Source of the DNA: Pseudomonas syringae
GTDB taxonomy: Bacteria > Pseudomonadota > Gammaproteobacteria > Pseudomonadales > Pseudomonadaceae
Length of the DNA stretch: 64,000 bases
Reading direction: 5' to 3'
Assembly (NCBI RefSeq): GCF_023278085.1
Contig: NZ_CP066265.1
Coordinates: forward strand, 2,696,501 to 2,760,500
Shown: in pieces, positions 62,589-64,000 of the stretch
Numbering within the stretch: position 1 is the stretch's first letter
Layout: every line of letters starts with the position of its first letter
The notes under the pieces: generated by a model
What the model was told of the DNA's origin: nothing
Database searches by the model: none
The model's input: only the letters and a program-made list of their open reading frames with translations
Position numbers and translations under genes: made by a program

Positions 62589-62973
62589 CGAGGCACCCCG
62601 TGGTCTCGCTGTGCTGCGCGACAAAGGCGTTGACGTAGTTCATGTCCCACCACACCACGTAAAAATGGAAGTCCTCGGCAGAATCGTTAATGACGTAATG
62701 ATGGGTGTGCTTCGGAATCGCGGCGATGTCGCCCACGTTGAACTCCATCTGCCTGTCCCCCACCACAAGCCGGGCGCTGCCCTTGATGGCAATGAAGATT
62801 TCCTGGTCGATCTGGGTGTGCGTTTCGCTGCGGGTGCCAGGGCGGACCACGCACCAGCCGCCCGCAAACGGCATCGGGTAGCCGTCCCACGGCAATAGGC
62901 GGCTGCCATCGAGGCCGTATTCTGGCACCAGCGCATCGAACGCGGTTTTACGGTGTATATCGAACTTTTCCAT
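62581..62973 (-). CDS. cupin protein, partner of the MetRS-like enzyme
   Basis: A 130-residue single cupin: PGTRSETHTQIDQEIFIAIKG (ligand positions H52, Q54/D56, E58) and GDIAAIPKHTHHYVIND (H91 or H92). The first HxH is HTQ, a deviation. In known hydrazine synthetases this domain rearranges the O-acylated hydroxylysine ester to the hydrazine. The stop TAA at 62581-62583 overlaps the MetRS-like start (GATGACTAA). It is the first gene of the operon. The start at 62973 (MEKFDIHRKT) follows GGAAAAGAG. Confidence 0.85.
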   Translation of the reverse strand: MEKFDIHRKTAFDALVPEYGLDGSRLLPWDGYPMPFAGGWCVVRPGTRSETHTQIDQEIFIAIKGSARLVVGDRQMEFNVGDIAAIPKHTHHYVINDSAEDFHFYVVWWDMNYVNAFVAQHSETTGCLDD

Positions 62974-63268
62974 GCTCTTTTCCGTACGTTTCCAAGTGCG
63001 GCAAAGCATGAAATTGTTACTGGATGCTGGCTATCTGATTGGCGGGTACGTCAGGGGCGAGAAATCGAATTTGCGGATGGCTGTCGACACAACCAAGCTT
63101 GCTATCTTTTTTGCTAATGGCTGGTATCGATAACGCTAATAATTGAATCGAGGAGGGTGATGTTACCGTTGGCGGCGATGAAACGAACACTTCTTCCAGC
63201 CCTGCGAATCCGCGTCGCAAGGCCGCTGAATCTCTGCTCTGCTTCATCACTCCTTTGGTTAGATCTTT
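62974..63268. other. upstream region of the operon with a possible small + transcript
   Basis: No firm gene in this 295-bp gap. On the minus strand it should hold the operon promoter; CAGTAACAAT near 63020 resembles a -10 element but no convincing -35 was found. On the plus strand GAGGAGG (63150-63156) precedes a short frame from ATG 63160 (36 codons to 63270), but the spacing is too tight for confident start choice. The strong plus-strand terminator just after suggests that something here is transcribed. Confidence 0.4.
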
Positions 63269-63303
63269 AAGCCACCTCACGTTGCGTGAGGTGGCTTTTT
63301 TTT
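63269..63303 (+). terminator. strong rho-independent terminator
   Basis: AAGCCACCTCACG pairs with CGTGAGGTGGCTT (13 bp) around a TTG loop and is followed by a run of T to 63303. It is the best canonical terminator in the window, oriented for plus-strand transcription, with no assured gene before it. It also lies 19 bp beyond the integrase stop. Confidence 0.9.
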
Positions 63304-63321
63304 GCTCGGCAGTCAGGCTGC

Positions 63322-64000
63322 TTACAGATCAAACCCGTCCACAACGTTGCGACGTTCATTTTCGCTGCGCATGTCGTAGCTGGCGGTGGTCGAGATATGC
63401 GTGTGATGGGCCAGCTTCTGAGCAATCGACAAATCATATTCTTCGATCACCCGGGTGATGAACGAGCGACGAAAGTCGTGGGGCATGATGTTGACCCCGA
63501 CCTCACGGCCACGCTGCTTGGCGATGAAATAGATAGCGTGTTTGGTGATTCGCTCGCGGGTGATATGGCTGCCCCGCCGAATACGGTTGAACAGGAACGG
63601 GTCATCGCCCTGCCCCGGCTGCAGGCACGAGCGACGCAATTCCAGCCAGTCATTCAGCGCCTTGAACGCCCATTCCGGAGCGTATTTGATCAACTGTTTA
63701 TTGCCTTTGCCCAGCACCCGCAGGCTGCGCTCGGCAAAGTCGATCTGCGACAGGTCGAGGTTCACCGACTCGGACTTGCGCATGCCTGATCCATACAAAA
63801 TGGCGATGATTGCAGCGTCGCGCCGCCCTTGAGGCCGCGGGTCCGCCGCGCAGGCTTGCATCAGCTCGCGGATCAGGGTGCGGCGAATATTACGCCCTTT
63901 GGCCAGCCGCGTGCCGCTTACCGGCTTGATCGAGCGGATTTTCAACAACTGGTCATGCGTGATCAGGTCGTGCCGCCAGGCCTCGTTCATCACGCCGCGA
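63322..64000 (-). CDS. tyrosine recombinase/integrase (partial, 5' end missing)
   Basis: The frame is open to the window edge, so the start is outside. The catalytic domain is intact: first Arg in GSGMRKSE, a Lys in the GKGNKQ beta hairpin, PHDFRRSF (HxxR), AHHTHIST (His) and the nucleophile Tyr in TTASYD. It is XerC/phage-type. Its position next to the hydrazine-type operon suggests that the operon may lie in or at the end of a mobile or island region; no attachment repeat or tRNA was seen at this edge. Confidence 0.85.
   Translation of the reverse strand, partial: RGVMNEAWRHDLITHDQLLKIRSIKPVSGTRLAKGRNIRRTLIRELMQACAADPRPQGRRDAAIIAILYGSGMRKSESVNLDLSQIDFAERSLRVLGKGNKQLIKYAPEWAFKALNDWLELRRSCLQPGQGDDPFLFNRIRRGSHITRERITKHAIYFIAKQRGREVGVNIMPHDFRRSFITRVIEEYDLSIAQKLAHHTHISTTASYDMRSENERRNVVDGFDL

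Noticed and set aside
63160..63270. 36-codon plus-strand peptide before the terminator
   Set aside because: GAGGAGG is only about three bases from the ATG, so initiation is doubtful; kept only as a possible small transcript.
63017..63280. Minus-strand 87-codon frame before the operon
   Set aside because: No ribosome site or family signal; it runs through the terminator hairpin.
62974..64000. tRNA or tmRNA attachment site for the integrase
   Set aside because: No cloverleaf, CCA end or tag-reading frame was found in the visible part.

Overview
The window looks like chromosomal DNA of a plant-associated fluorescent Pseudomonas, most likely the P. syringae group. The basis is high-GC coding with many LysR regulators and OprD porins, REP palindromes built on GAGCTTGCTCGCGAA, heptamer arrays of AGCTTGT/AGCTTGC, and two aromatic/lignin catabolic loci. 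Species was not tested by any search. No rRNA, tRNA or CRISPR array was recognised.

Layout. (1) 1-8.4 kb: the 3' end of vanB and its regulator vanR, a GGDEF/EAL protein, a secreted unknown, and a LysR/MFS/glucarate dehydratase unit. (2) 8.4-22.6 kb: an amino-acid ABC transporter whose ATPase carries an altered Walker B residue, an SDR, and a biotin-dependent carboxylase-type operon (accB, accC, pxpB, pxpC, a biotin-less BCCP paralogue, pxpA), then a LysR, an aminotransferase, an MFS exporter and an OprD porin. Four copies of one operator-like motif (GGTCATAAG-N5-CTTAT type) lie in the control regions and suggest a single regulon. (3) 22.7-31.7 kb: small unknowns, an MRJP-like protein, 80-bp repeats, a TetR, a second pxpABC set with its own LysR, and a divergent LysR/RidA pair. 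(4) 31.9-45.6 kb: a monolignol/ferulate cluster with fcs, vdh, ech, a MarR regulator, two outer-membrane channels, an aromatic-acid MFS, calA, an aldehyde dehydrogenase and a sigma-54 XylR-type activator. With VanB at the left edge this makes a route from coniferyl alcohol to protocatechuate. Six genes carry Crc/Hfq-like A-rich motifs upstream, five of them close to the start codon. (5) 45.7-50.7 kb: trehalose synthase, a LysR broken at a poly-A tract, a DJ-1/PfpI protein and FtrA. (6) 50.7-63.0 kb: a ten-gene minus-strand operon described below. (7) Right edge: a terminator and a partial tyrosine recombinase.

The most interesting system is the operon at 50705-62973. It encodes a cupin overlapping a MetRS-like protein with a degenerate KMSKS motif, an FAD amino-acid oxidase-like protein, a lysine/ornithine N-monooxygenase, a fused SbnA-SbnB-like diaminopropionate synthase, an FAD/NAD(P)-binding protein, a substrate-binding-like protein without a signal peptide, a LysE exporter, an iron alcohol dehydrogenase and a beta-lactamase-fold serine hydrolase. 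The first four match the parts list of the hydrazine (N-N bond) forming machinery known from Streptomyces (Spb38/39/40 type), but with cupin and MetRS halves as separate overlapping genes, and joined to 2,3-diaminopropionate supply. The inferred product is a small exported hydrazine- and/or diaminopropionate-containing metabolite.
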